From: Frisingicoccus caecimuris
GTDB lineage: Bacteria; Bacillota; Clostridia; Lachnospirales; Lachnospiraceae
Reading direction: 5' to 3'
Length of the DNA: 54,934 nucleotides
Assembly (NCBI RefSeq): GCF_004340975.1
Contig: NZ_SLXA01000016.1
Location: 1 to 54,934 of the forward strand
Shown: in pieces, positions 25,348 to 34,612 of the stretch
Layout: the number at the start of each line of letters is the position of its first letter
Position numbering within the stretch: position 1 is the first letter of the stretch
Position numbers and translations under genes: made by a program
The notes under the pieces: model-generated
Told to the model about the DNA's origin: nothing
The model's input: the letters and a program-made list of their open reading frames with translations, nothing else
Database searches by the model: none

Positions 25348-26730
25348 ATGTTGGAAAAGTTTTTTAGACTCAAAGAAAATCATACGACCGTAAAGACAGA
25401 AGTGCTGGCTGGTATTACGACTTTTATGACAATGGCCTATATTCTGGCGGTAAATCCCGGTATCCTTGCAGCGGCGGGAATGGATCAGGGCGCTGTGTTT
25501 ACAGCAACAGCCGTTGCCGGTATGATCGGCACTGTATGTATGGCACTGTTTGCAAATTATCCTTTTGCATTGGCACCGGGAATGGGACTGAATGCCTATT
25601 TTGCTTATACAGTGGTCCTTGGCATGGGATATTCCTGGCAGACAGCGCTGACCGCCGTATTTGTGGAAGGACTTGTTTTTATCGTCCTTTCGGTAACAAA
25701 TGTCCGTGAAGCCATTTTTAATGCGATCCCAATGAATCTTAAATCGGCTGTCAGTGTTGGTATTGGATTGTTCATCGCCTTTATCGGACTTCAAAATGCA
25801 AAAATTGTTATCGGTGGTTCTACGTTGTTACAGTTATTCTCTGTTGAAAATTATAATCTGGTCAATGGAGTGGAAGCAACCTTTAATGATGCGGGAATTA
25901 CTGTGCTTCTGGCAATCATTGGTGTGATCATCACAGCAATTCTGGTCATCAAAGATATCAAAGGAAATATTCTTTGGGGCATTTTGATTACATGGATTCT
26001 CGGTATTATCTGTCAGTTTGCCGGCCTTTATATTCCGAATCCGGACCTGGGGTTCTATCATCTGCTTCCGGATTTCAGCAATGGTATTTCCATTCCGAGT
26101 CTGGCGCCGGTATTTTTTAAACTGGATTTTTCAAATGTATTTTCATTGAATTTTTTTGTGGTCGTTTTTGCATTTTTATTTGTGGATATTTTTGATACCC
26201 TTGGAACATTGATCGGCGTGTCTACAAAGGCCGGGATGCTGGATGAGGAAGGTAAGCTTCCGAGAATCAAAGGAGCTTTGATGGCGGATGCGATTGGCAC
26301 AACCTTTGGTGCTGTCCTCGGGACATCGACAACAACAACCTTTGTGGAAAGTGCTTCCGGTGTTTCGGAGGGTGGCCGTACTGGTCTGACAGCTCTGACG
26401 ACAGCCATTCTTTTCGGCCTGTCTCTCTTTCTGTCTCCGATTTTTCTGGCTATTCCGTCCTTTGCAACGGCTCCGGCACTGATCATTGTCGGGTTCTATA
26501 TGCTGACCAATGTTGTAAATATTGATTTTACAGATTACAGCGAAGCCATTCCATGTTATATCTGTATTGCGGCTATGCCGTTTTTCTACAGCATTTCTGA
26601 AGGCATCGCCATGGGCGTGATTTCCTATGTGGTTATCAATCTATTGACAGGAAAATATAAAGAGAAAAAAATCGGCGCATTGATGTACGCGCTGGCTATA
26701 CTGTTTATTTTAAAATATATTTTCCTATGA
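25348..26730 (+). CDS. NCS2 family purine permease (AzgA/PbuG-like)
   Basis: A 460-aa transporter with about 12-14 membrane segments. LAGITTFMTMAYILAVNPGIL, ALAPGMGLNAYFAYTV and the late GTSTTTTFVESASGVSEGG are hallmarks of the AzgA/PbuG branch, which imports adenine, guanine or hypoxanthine with protons. GGGGGA lies before the ATG. It ends 20 nt before the ABC-F gene, so the two may be co-transcribed. The exact base carried cannot be determined. Confidence 0.92.
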   Translation: MLEKFFRLKENHTTVKTEVLAGITTFMTMAYILAVNPGILAAAGMDQGAVFTATAVAGMIGTVCMALFANYPFALAPGMGLNAYFAYTVVLGMGYSWQTALTAVFVEGLVFIVLSVTNVREAIFNAIPMNLKSAVSVGIGLFIAFIGLQNAKIVIGGSTLLQLFSVENYNLVNGVEATFNDAGITVLLAIIGVIITAILVIKDIKGNILWGILITWILGIICQFAGLYIPNPDLGFYHLLPDFSNGISIPSLAPVFFKLDFSNVFSLNFFVVVFAFLFVDIFDTLGTLIGVSTKAGMLDEEGKLPRIKGALMADAIGTTFGAVLGTSTTTTFVESASGVSEGGRTGLTALTTAILFGLSLFLSPIFLAIPSFATAPALIIVGFYMLTNVVNIDFTDYSEAIPCYICIAAMPFFYSISEGIAMGVISYVVINLLTGKYKEKKIGALMYALAILFILKYIFL

Positions 26731-26750
26731 TCAAAGGAGGAATTTTTTCG

Positions 26751-28559
26751 ATGAACATCTTGAATATTGAACATATTCATAAAATATATGGAGATAAAGT
26801 GATATTTGACGACGTGTCCTGCGGTATTCAGGAAGGGGACAAGATTGGAATTATCGGCATCAATGGTACGGGCAAATCTACCCTTTTGAAGATGCTTGCT
26901 GACGTGGAGGAACCGGATTTGGGACAGATTGTCCGGCAGAACGGTTTACGTATTGCCTATATGCCTCAGAATCCGGAATTCCCGGAAGAGGCCACAGTGG
27001 CTTCCTTTGCTCTGGATGGAAATTCGGAAACGGACTGGCAGGTTCAGAGCAATCTGACAAAGCTTGGAATTATGGAATATGACGCCCGGCTGGATCAGTT
27101 GTCCGGAGGACAGCGGCGCCGGGTCGCCATGGCAAAGGTGTTGACCGGAGATTTTGATGTGCTCTTGCTGGACGAGCCGACAAACCATCTGGATGAGGAA
27201 ATGATTTCCTGGCTTGAGGATTATTTGAAAAATTATAAAGGAACGGTCGTCATGGTGACCCATGACCGGTATTTTCTTGATAAGGTATCCAATCGGATTT
27301 TGGAGATCAGCCATGGAAAGATGTACAGCTATGAGGCAAATTATTCCCGGTTTCTGGAATTGAAAGCGGAGAGAGAGGAGATGGAGCTGGCGACGGAACG
27401 AAAACGTCAGAGTATTCTCCGCATGGAACTGGAGTGGGCCAAACGGGGCTGTCGGGCGCGGACGACGAAACAGAGGGCCCGGCTTGAGCGGCTGGAAGCT
27501 CTGAAAAATGGAAAGGCGCCGGTTCAGGACGGTACGGTGGCGATGGATTCGGTGGAGACCCGGATGGGAAAGAAGACCATCGAGCTGCATCATATCAGCA
27601 AAAGCTATGACGGTCAGCCGCTCATTCAGGATTTTGAATATATTGTCCTGCGGAATCAGCGGCTTGGGATCATCGGACCGAATGGCTGCGGCAAGTCGAC
27701 CCTGATTAAAATGATCGCCGGTCTGGAAAAGCCGGATTCGGGCAGTATCGAGATTGGTGAAACTATTAAGATGGGATATCTGGCTCAGGAAGAAACGGAG
27801 ATGGACTCGAATCAGCGGGTGATTGATTATATTAAAGATATTGGAGAGTATGTTCAGACAAAGGAAGGACGAATTACGGCTTCTCAGATGCTGGAACGGT
27901 TTCTTTTTACACCGGACATGCAGTATACACCGATTTCAAAGCTTTCCGGTGGTGAAAAACGGCGGCTTTATCTGCTGTCAGTTCTAATGCTTGGAGCGAA
28001 TGTACTGATTCTCGATGAACCTTCCAACAATGTGGATATTCCCACATTGACTATATTGGAAGATTACATAAATTCCTTTTCTGGCATTGTGATCACCGTG
28101 TCCCATGACCGTTATTTTCTTGATAACGTGGTGGACCGGATTTTTGAGTTTGACAGACAGGGACATCTTCAGCAGTATGAGGGCGGTTATACCGATTATC
28201 TGGAAGCAAAACAGCGGCGCAGGGCGGATAGCGGCAGAGATGCTGCCAAAGGCGGAAAAAATGCCGGAGAGACGGAAGCAGGCAAAAAGTCTGCAAAGGA
28301 CTGGAAGCAGCACCGACCGGTCAAATTAAAATTTACCTACAAAGAGCAGAAGGAATATGAGACGATTGACGATGATATCGCAGCTCTGGAAGAAAAAATT
28401 GCCGAACTGGATGGGGATATGCTGGCCAATGCGACAAACTCGGGGAAGCTCAACGATCTGATGAAGGAAAAGACCCGGACCGAAGCGGAGCTGGAAGAAA
28501 AAATGGATCGGTGGGTCTATCTGAATGATCTGGCAGAGAAGATAGAAGCACAGAAATAA
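26751..28559 (+). CDS. ABC-F family ATPase, Uup-like
   Basis: A 602-aa protein with two complete ATPase domains (Walker A GINGTGKST and GPNGCGKST; signatures LSGGQRRR and LSGGEKRR; Walker B LLLDEPTNHLD and LILDEPSNNVD) and a C-terminal charged coiled coil (about 530-602), the Uup-type DNA/ribosome-binding tail. It is cytoplasmic and has no permease. Uup-like ABC-F proteins act on the ribosome or in tolerance to replication problems. The start at 26751 has AGGAGG 11 nt upstream; the in-frame ATG at 26727 overlaps the permease. Confidence 0.9.
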   Translation: MNILNIEHIHKIYGDKVIFDDVSCGIQEGDKIGIIGINGTGKSTLLKMLADVEEPDLGQIVRQNGLRIAYMPQNPEFPEEATVASFALDGNSETDWQVQSNLTKLGIMEYDARLDQLSGGQRRRVAMAKVLTGDFDVLLLDEPTNHLDEEMISWLEDYLKNYKGTVVMVTHDRYFLDKVSNRILEISHGKMYSYEANYSRFLELKAEREEMELATERKRQSILRMELEWAKRGCRARTTKQRARLERLEALKNGKAPVQDGTVAMDSVETRMGKKTIELHHISKSYDGQPLIQDFEYIVLRNQRLGIIGPNGCGKSTLIKMIAGLEKPDSGSIEIGETIKMGYLAQEETEMDSNQRVIDYIKDIGEYVQTKEGRITASQMLERFLFTPDMQYTPISKLSGGEKRRLYLLSVLMLGANVLILDEPSNNVDIPTLTILEDYINSFSGIVITVSHDRYFLDNVVDRIFEFDRQGHLQQYEGGYTDYLEAKQRRRADSGRDAAKGGKNAGETEAGKKSAKDWKQHRPVKLKFTYKEQKEYETIDDDIAALEEKIAELDGDMLANATNSGKLNDLMKEKTRTEAELEEKMDRWVYLNDLAEKIEAQK

Positions 28560-28584
28560 ATATGGAATGTTTTGTCTGTTTTTA

Positions 28585-28593
28585 TGGTATAAT
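28585..28593 (+). promoter_or_regulatory. extended -10 promoter of the GH13 gene
   Basis: TGGTATAAT (28585-28593) is an extended -10 element just after the ABC-F stop and 28 nt before the next start codon. No good -35 box is seen, as is usual for extended -10 promoters. Confidence 0.55.
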
Positions 28594-28621
28594 GGAGACA
28601 GTTGCAAAGGAGGCGAGAAGG

Positions 28622-30454
28622 ATGGAGTGGCAGATGAGTCAGGGACAGCCCTGGCCATATGGTGTTACTGTATGGGAAGGATCAGAAAGTGGCCAAATAA
28701 AGGTGAATTTGGCCTTTGAACTGCCGGAAAGGAGACAGAACCGGGGAAATCCGGGAAAAGTCCCTCCGGGGCAAGATCATATTGTTTTGAGAGTGTATGA
28801 TCTGGTGAAGCATACTTCATCGGAACTGCCGATAGACAAAAGTTGGCATTTTGGTCAGGCATATGCCGTTGCATTGATTTTTTTTGTATCTGAATCAGAG
28901 ATAGATAATATTGAAATAGAGAATTATGGCTATCAACTGATATGGAATGATAAGGTAGTAACCATGCCCTATGCGAAAGCTGTACGATGGGTAGACGGGG
29001 AAAAGATTTACTTGTTTAAGGAAAGGATGTTTGAATGGGGAGAGGATATTTCTCCGGGACTGGATTTTGATGAGGTCATTTTATACAAGTTACATGTTCG
29101 GGGATTTACGAAGCATACATCTTCCGGTGTGAAGCATCGGGGGACCTTCGAAGGCGTGAGAGAGAAGATCCCTTACCTGAAAACGCTGGGTATTAATGCG
29201 GTGGAACTGATGCCGGTATATGATTTTGAGGTGGAAAATCCGAAGGATACTGTAAAAAATGGAAGGAAGAATTACTGGGGATATGGTCCGGCACATTTTA
29301 TGGCTGTGAAGCCGGAGTATGCTGCCGAACCGGAAAAGGCCGGAGACAGTTTGAAAGAGCTGGTCAGGGCTTTGCATCGGGAAGGCATGGAAGTCTATAT
29401 GGAACTGTTTTTTACCGGAAAGGAAACCGCTGATTTTCAGATGGCCTGTCTGCGTCGGTGGATTGTGGATTATCATATCGATGGCTTTCATTTGAACCAG
29501 ACCACAACACAGCTTCGGGAAGTTTTATCGGATTCGGTACTCGCAGAAACAAAAATTTTGAGTGAAAATTTTAATGGTTCCTCTGACAGAAATGGAGCCG
29601 GCCGGCGGCGGGCCGTGTATCACAATGGTTTTCAGGACAGCATGCGGCGTTTCCTCCGGGGAGATGAAGGATCGGCGTCAGAGTTTATGAATCAGGTCTT
29701 AAATCGTTCCACAGAACAGGGAAATATCCAGTATATCACCAATAATAACGGATTTACGATGATGGACCTGGTCAGCTATGACAACCGCCATAATGAGGAT
29801 AATGGTGAGAACAATCTGGATGGGTCGGCATGGAATTTCAGCTGGAATTGTGGCGCGGAAGGAGTCAGTCGGAAAAAGGATGTTGTTCGTCTCAGACGGC
29901 AGCAGCTAAAGAATGCCTGGATTTTGAATATTTTCCAGCAGGGAACACCATTAATTTATGCCGGAGATGAGTTTGGAAACAGTCAGAAGGGCAATAATAA
30001 TGCCTGGTGTCAGGATAATGATGTTTCATGGCTGAATTGGAATTTAAAGAAAAAAAACAGATGGCTGTGGGAATTTGCTGTAAAAATGATGGAGCTTCGT
30101 AAAACCGTAAAGATTCTTCATCCTGAAAAGCCCTTCGCCCGGACCGACACATCGGCCAATGGACTTCCGGATGTTTCCTTTCATGGAAAGGTTCCGTGGT
30201 TTATATATGAATCCGGCTGGAATCGCTGCATCGGCTGTATGTATGCCGGTGATGGTGAGGCCTGGTATTTTGCTTATAATATGAATTGTACGAAGGAAAT
30301 ATTTTCATTGCCGCGACTACCGGGCAAAGGAATATGGAAGGTGTTTTCGGATACGTCGGAATTGAATGCGGAAGGTGAAATGATAGAAGACGGCCAGATA
30401 ATTTTGGACGGTCATAGTATTGTTTTACTTTGCGGAGAATATTTGCGAAAATAA
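28622..30454 (+). CDS. GH13 (isoamylase/GlgX-like) protein lacking key catalytic residues
   Basis: A 610-aa protein with an N-terminal beta-rich domain (1-140) and an alpha-amylase barrel (about 150-530) closest in motif pattern to glycogen-debranching enzymes. Region II, normally GFRxD, reads DGFHLN, so the nucleophile Asp is Asn292. Region IV, normally HDGFT, reads NNGFT (N375, N376). Region I (DxxxNH) is replaced by MELFFTG. Only the region III Glu (E315, LSENFN) remains. It therefore looks like a non-hydrolytic carbohydrate-binding relative. Start at 28622, with AAAGGAGG upstream. A strong terminator follows. Function unknown. Confidence 0.82.
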   Translation: MEWQMSQGQPWPYGVTVWEGSESGQIKVNLAFELPERRQNRGNPGKVPPGQDHIVLRVYDLVKHTSSELPIDKSWHFGQAYAVALIFFVSESEIDNIEIENYGYQLIWNDKVVTMPYAKAVRWVDGEKIYLFKERMFEWGEDISPGLDFDEVILYKLHVRGFTKHTSSGVKHRGTFEGVREKIPYLKTLGINAVELMPVYDFEVENPKDTVKNGRKNYWGYGPAHFMAVKPEYAAEPEKAGDSLKELVRALHREGMEVYMELFFTGKETADFQMACLRRWIVDYHIDGFHLNQTTTQLREVLSDSVLAETKILSENFNGSSDRNGAGRRRAVYHNGFQDSMRRFLRGDEGSASEFMNQVLNRSTEQGNIQYITNNNGFTMMDLVSYDNRHNEDNGENNLDGSAWNFSWNCGAEGVSRKKDVVRLRRQQLKNAWILNIFQQGTPLIYAGDEFGNSQKGNNNAWCQDNDVSWLNWNLKKKNRWLWEFAVKMMELRKTVKILHPEKPFARTDTSANGLPDVSFHGKVPWFIYESGWNRCIGCMYAGDGEAWYFAYNMNCTKEIFSLPRLPGKGIWKVFSDTSELNAEGEMIEDGQIILDGHSIVLLCGEYLRK

Positions 30455-30472
30455 TGGCCAGATGCATGAATC

Positions 30473-30512
30473 GGGGCAGAGATTTCAAAAAGTCTCTGCC
30501 CCCCCTGTTTTT
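30473..30512. terminator. strong terminator between convergent genes
   Basis: GGGGCAGAGA (30473-30482) pairs with TCTCTGCCCC (30493-30502), followed by T-rich DNA. It serves the GH13 gene; the end of the convergent small gene at 30511 touches it. Confidence 0.85.
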
Positions 30513-30693
30513 AATAGAAATGATGTTCCGAATAGTCGTCCTTCGGCGGAAAATCCCCAATATAAGGTAAATCATGGGTATCATTGACAATCATGGTGTC
30601 CGGAGTGTCGTCATAATCGGTATAATCTTCAGTCATGTGATTGACCCGCGGAAACCAGTGGCGGATTTTTTTCCTGCCGTCATAAAAAGTCAT
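30511..30693 (-). CDS. small acidic hypothetical protein (60 aa)
   Basis: A 60-aa protein: a basic start MTFYDGRKKIRHWFPR, then a very acidic, Asp/Tyr-rich remainder. No membrane segment or known domain. AGGAGG lies 6 nt before the ATG at 30693, which is the main support. It sits 53 nt downstream of luxS on the same strand and may share its transcript. Confidence 0.55.
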   Translation of the reverse strand: MTFYDGRKKIRHWFPRVNHMTEDYTDYDDTPDTMIVNDTHDLPYIGDFPPKDDYSEHHFY

Positions 30694-30746
30694 AAGCTGC
30701 CTCCTTTGCTTCGGTATATTTATATTTTGAAGCAAAGGCATGAATT

Positions 30747-31226
30747 TTATTCCGGGTATATGAGTCGGTCTGTGCCAATATTATCAAGAACTTCTTTTAA
30801 AAATTTATCGGCCAGATAATTGGCCATAGGGAGATTCATATCCCGGAAGTTTCCACAGTCTCTGGCGCAGGCTCCAGGCACATCATCATTAAAATCTTTT
30901 ATAAATGTAAACATTTCGTTCATAAGGGGAATAATGTCTTTGGATTCATAATCACCGCTTAAAAGCAAATAGAATCCGGTCCGGCAGCCCATTGGTCCGA
31001 AATAAAGAGTCTTCGGTCCATATTGAGGATGATTTCTTAAAAAAGTTGCGGCAAGATGTTCGATCGTGTGCATTTCTGCCGTATTCATGACGGGTTCATA
31101 ATTGGGACGAGTCATGCGGATATCAAAGGTCGTCACGGTTTCTGTGCCGACCATGTCTTTTCGGGACACATAGATACCTGGAAGTAATCTTAAATGGTCA
31201 ATTGTAAAGCTGGTTATTTTTTCCAT
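30747..31226 (-). CDS. luxS: S-ribosylhomocysteine lyase
   Basis: A 159-aa metalloenzyme of the activated methyl cycle. It splits S-ribosylhomocysteine into homocysteine and DPD, the precursor of autoinducer 2. The metal motif HTIEH and the downstream active-site Cys in GPMGCRTGFY are present; the length is normal. AGGAG precedes the ATG by 7 nt. It is divergent from the MurT-like operon. No pfs gene lies in the window. Confidence 0.96.
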   Translation of the reverse strand: MEKITSFTIDHLRLLPGIYVSRKDMVGTETVTTFDIRMTRPNYEPVMNTAEMHTIEHLAATFLRNHPQYGPKTLYFGPMGCRTGFYLLLSGDYESKDIIPLMNEMFTFIKDFNDDVPGACARDCGNFRDMNLPMANYLADKFLKEVLDNIGTDRLIYPE

Positions 31227-31264
31227 AAACGTTCTCCTTTATTATTTCTTAAATATATAGGGAT

Positions 31265-31293
31265 ATTATATAAGAGAAAGAAAGAAAACGCAA
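31265..31293 (-). promoter_or_regulatory. promoter of luxS
   Basis: On the minus strand TTGCGT (31288-31293), a 17-nt spacer and TATAAT (31265-31270) lie 39 nt before the luxS start. Confidence 0.65.
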
Positions 31294-31299
31294 TTATTG

Positions 31300-31328
31300 T
31301 TGAATTTTAAAGGGCATAAGTGTAAAAT
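31300..31328 (+). promoter_or_regulatory. promoter of the MurT/GatD-like operon
   Basis: TTGAAT (31300-31305), a 17-nt spacer and TAAAAT (31323-31328) lie 37 nt upstream of the first gene. It is divergent from, and next to, the luxS promoter. Confidence 0.6.
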
Positions 31329-31364
31329 GGAACGTGATGAAATGATAAGGAGTGGAGTCTGCAT

Positions 31365-32753
31365 ATGAAAAAGAATACGGTACGTTTTTACGTAACGATT
31401 ACAATTGTAAAAATTGCAACAAAGATATTAAAGCTTTTGGGCAGAAATGCAACCCATCTGCCGGGATGGATGGCGAACAAGCTTTGTCCGGATTTTCTTG
31501 GTCATCTGGAAAAGCCGGAGCGTCTTGTATATATTACTGGAACGAATGGTAAGACCACTGTGTCGAATCTGACGGCAGAGGTATTGAAAGATAACGGATA
31601 TGATTATATCAACAATGCTTCGGGCAGCAATGTCAGCGAGGGAGTTGTTTCCGCTCTGCTTTCAAAGAGCAGTTTTTTTGGAAAATCCAGATGTAAACTG
31701 GCGGTGCTGGAAGTGGATGAACGTTATTCTCCGTTAATCTACCCATATATGCCGCCGGACTATTTGCTCTGTACAAATCTTTTCAGAGATTCTTATAAAC
31801 GGAATGCTCATACGGAGTTTATTTCCGGTGTACTGAACAGCCAGATTCCAAAACATACCAAACTCATTTTGAATGGTGAGGATCTGATCAGTAATCATCT
31901 GGCGATGGAGAATGAACGCCGTTATTTCGGAATTAATTGTCCCGACGGACACAGTAGCTCTGACAATATTATTAAAGATATTGTGGCTTGTCCCAATTGT
32001 GGAGCTTTGTTGAAATATGATTATATCCGATACAATCATATCGGACGGGCCCATTGTCCGAATTGCGATTTTGGGTCGCCGGAGCTGGATTATTCGGTGG
32101 AAAAGATTGATTACGAAAACCAGAGATGCCTTATAAAGATGCCGGGCGGCACCTGTGAATTTAAACTGATTGGCAGTAATGTTACGGATATTTATAACAT
32201 GCTCGCAGCCATTGCCCTGTTGTCGGAGCTTGGTCTGGAAGTTTCACAGATTCAGAAATCTTTTGAAATAATTAAAGTTGTGGAATCCAGATATTATTCC
32301 GAAAATGTTCATGGAAAAGAACTGGTCATCAGTCTGGCAAAGGGGCAGAATCCGATTGCCTGCTCGCGAATCTGTGATTTTATCCGCCATGAAACCGGTA
32401 CGAAGGCCGTCGTCTGCATGATGGATGACTGTTACGATGCAAAGGAGTCCAGTGAGAATATTGCCTGGATTTTTGACATCGATTTTGAGTTTTTAAATGA
32501 TGCGTCTGTGAAACAGATCGTGCTTACCGGCGTTCGAAATGCCGACTATCATCTGCGGCTTCTGATGGCGGGAATACCGGAGGAAAAGATCGTTCTCTGT
32601 GATAAAGAGGAAGATGCGGCATCCTATGTGGATTATGCTGCTGTGGATAAAATATATATTTTACATGATATTTATTCGGTACAGTATGAGAATGCAAAAA
32701 AAGTATATCAGGATCTGAAAAATAGATTAGAAGAAAGGGGAGAGGAAGCATAA
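31365..32753 (+). CDS. MurT-like Mur ligase (DUF1727)
   Basis: A 462-aa ATP-dependent ligase. The P-loop ITGTNGKTT spans about 57-65, followed by the Mur central domain. A Cys4 zinc ribbon is formed by CPNC (209-212) and CPNC (231-234). The C-terminal DUF1727 domain carries AWIFDIDFE and GVRNADYHLRLLMAGI. True MurT, with its partner GatD, amidates D-Glu of lipid II to D-isoglutamine. The motif preceding WIFD (YDAKESSEN) differs from the usual ADGxD form. The partner gene overlaps by 1 nt (TAATG). Because the partner lacks glutaminase residues, the amide donor or even the reaction is uncertain. Confidence 0.85.
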   Translation: MKKNTVRFYVTITIVKIATKILKLLGRNATHLPGWMANKLCPDFLGHLEKPERLVYITGTNGKTTVSNLTAEVLKDNGYDYINNASGSNVSEGVVSALLSKSSFFGKSRCKLAVLEVDERYSPLIYPYMPPDYLLCTNLFRDSYKRNAHTEFISGVLNSQIPKHTKLILNGEDLISNHLAMENERRYFGINCPDGHSSSDNIIKDIVACPNCGALLKYDYIRYNHIGRAHCPNCDFGSPELDYSVEKIDYENQRCLIKMPGGTCEFKLIGSNVTDIYNMLAAIALLSELGLEVSQIQKSFEIIKVVESRYYSENVHGKELVISLAKGQNPIACSRICDFIRHETGTKAVVCMMDDCYDAKESSENIAWIFDIDFEFLNDASVKQIVLTGVRNADYHLRLLMAGIPEEKIVLCDKEEDAASYVDYAAVDKIYILHDIYSVQYENAKKVYQDLKNRLEERGEEA

Positions 32754-33460
32754 TGAAGATCGAAGTTCTTTTTCCGGAATATTGTAATCTGTTTGCGGAC
32801 TCTTCAAACATGAAGTATTTGAAACAGTGTCTGCCGGAGGCTGAGTTTATCTACACGGACTATATGTCCGAACCGGCTTTTGCCAGAGAATCCGTTGACT
32901 TGATTTACATGGGGGCAATGACCGAACGGGTTCAGGCGATGGTCATAAAAAAATTAATGCCTTACAGAGAGCGCATCGTGGAATTGATAAAAAAAGATAC
33001 GCCATTTCTCATTACAAGCAATGCATTGGAAATATTTGGACGATGGATTGAAAATGAAGATGGTACAAAAGTGAAAGCTCTGGGCATTTTTGATTTTTAT
33101 GCGAAACGGAATATGATGAACCGTTTTAACGGACTGGTGCGCGGACATTTTGGCGATATTCCGATTCTCGGGTTTAAAACTCAGTTTTCGATGGCTTACA
33201 GTGATCATTTTAAGTACAGCTTTATTCAGGTAGACAAAGGAGCTGGTATGAATCCGTCAGTGGAAGTGGAAGGTATTCATGTGCATCAGTTTTACGGCAC
33301 CTATCTTGTCGGTCCGTTTCTTGTACTCAATCCGTTATTTACGAAGCATCTCATGAAGGTGATGGGTGTTGAGAATCCGAAGCTGGCTTTTGAGCCTGTG
33401 ATCATGGAAGCTTATGAGCGGCGCATGAAGGAATTTATGGACCCGAAAGTAAAATTTTAG
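32753..33460 (+). CDS. GatD-like class I amidotransferase fold, catalytic residues missing
   Basis: A 235-aa protein with the GatD start pattern (LFPEYCNLFADSSNMKYLKQC). In GatD the nucleophile Cys sits in a CGG element; the aligned position here reads ITSNALEIFG, with Ser89. The catalytic His of the GTYLHGP motif is replaced by Val186 (GTYLVGPFL). The fold motifs are otherwise kept, so the protein is probably stable but cannot release ammonia from glutamine by the normal route. It overlaps the murT-like gene upstream by one base and is followed by a second such pair. Confidence 0.82.
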   Translation: MKIEVLFPEYCNLFADSSNMKYLKQCLPEAEFIYTDYMSEPAFARESVDLIYMGAMTERVQAMVIKKLMPYRERIVELIKKDTPFLITSNALEIFGRWIENEDGTKVKALGIFDFYAKRNMMNRFNGLVRGHFGDIPILGFKTQFSMAYSDHFKYSFIQVDKGAGMNPSVEVEGIHVHQFYGTYLVGPFLVLNPLFTKHLMKVMGVENPKLAFEPVIMEAYERRMKEFMDPKVKF

Positions 33461-33493
33461 AAAATTCGTAAAGATAAGAATGGAGCCTGCGGC

Positions 33494-34612
33494 ATGAAAA
33501 AAAACACATCAGGATTTAAAGATTCTATATTGAAATGGATAAAAGGCGGGAAAACCGCAGAGGAAGCCTTTGAACATATTCAAAGGCCGGAGAAGCTGGT
33601 ATTTATCACCGGAACCAAAGGTAAAACGACGGTCTTAAAACTTGTCGGACATGTTCTCAGAGAAAGCGGCCGGGATTTTATGTGGAATATAACCGGAGAG
33701 GATGAGACAGAGAGTCCGGTGTCAGTTCTGCGTGCTGGAAAAAGTATTTCCGGCCAGTCGGGATGCGGACTCGCATTGATGGAAGTGGATGAGAGAGAGA
33801 TTCGACACATCTGTTCAAAGATAGCGCCGGATCTTCTGGTATATACCAACGCCTACAGCAATTACTGGGACCAGAAGGGAAGTCTGGAGGGTGTTGAAAA
33901 AGGCGTGGATATGTCTGCTTTTGAAAATATAAAGATGATATCAAATGAAGGCAAGGATAAAATTGTGTCGGTAGATACGGCGAAGATGACGCTGGTTCTG
34001 CAAATGGCAGAAAAAATGGAAATTTATCGGCTTCTCGGATGTACAAAGGCAGATTTAGATAACGAGGTACTGGCGATCGAACTGCTGTATCAGCTCGGAT
34101 TGACTTACGAGGAGATTGCTGCAGCCCTTGACTCTGCAGAACCTTTTACAATCTGCCGTCATGTGGATACCGTCGGCAGTAAAAAAGTATTTATGTGTCG
34201 TGGAGAAGAGCAGAGTCCGGCTGTCTGCGCCCATGTACTTGAATGGATTGGAAGACAGAGTGATGATTGTGCGGTTGTTCTTATGGATTATAAGCAGAAA
34301 GAACAGGTGCGTGCATCAGAAAATACAGCGTGGCTTTATGAAGTGGATTATACGCCATTAAATCGGACAGGTGTCCGGCAGGTATTGACGGCCGGAAATC
34401 GATGTTATGATTACTGGCTGCGTCTTCTTTTGGCTGGAATTCATGAGGAACGAGTGACCTGTGCACTTCGGCCGGAGGACGTGGTGAAATTGGCAGATAT
34501 TGATGAAGTGGAGAACATTTATATGATATTTACCCGGGAAACACGGGCAAAGGCAGAGGAGATCAAGGAACACTTATTGCAGCGTATAAAGAAAGAGGAG
34601 GGAATAAAATGA
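33494..34612 (+). CDS. shortened MurT-like paralogue
   Basis: A 372-aa Mur-ligase-like protein, ~90 residues shorter than its upstream paralogue. It keeps the P-loop ITGTKGKTT (about 38-46) and the C-terminal DUF1727-like end (TGVRQVLTAGNRCYDYWLRLLLAGI). It lacks the whole zinc-ribbon segment, and the position of the conserved Asp in WxxD is Glu (AWLYEVDY). It starts 33 nt after the first GatD-like gene, preceded by a GGAG site, and overlaps the second GatD-like gene by 4 nt (ATGA). Probably arose by duplication and has diverged; function unknown. Confidence 0.78.
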   Translation: MKKNTSGFKDSILKWIKGGKTAEEAFEHIQRPEKLVFITGTKGKTTVLKLVGHVLRESGRDFMWNITGEDETESPVSVLRAGKSISGQSGCGLALMEVDEREIRHICSKIAPDLLVYTNAYSNYWDQKGSLEGVEKGVDMSAFENIKMISNEGKDKIVSVDTAKMTLVLQMAEKMEIYRLLGCTKADLDNEVLAIELLYQLGLTYEEIAAALDSAEPFTICRHVDTVGSKKVFMCRGEEQSPAVCAHVLEWIGRQSDDCAVVLMDYKQKEQVRASENTAWLYEVDYTPLNRTGVRQVLTAGNRCYDYWLRLLLAGIHEERVTCALRPEDVVKLADIDEVENIYMIFTRETRAKAEEIKEHLLQRIKKEEGIK

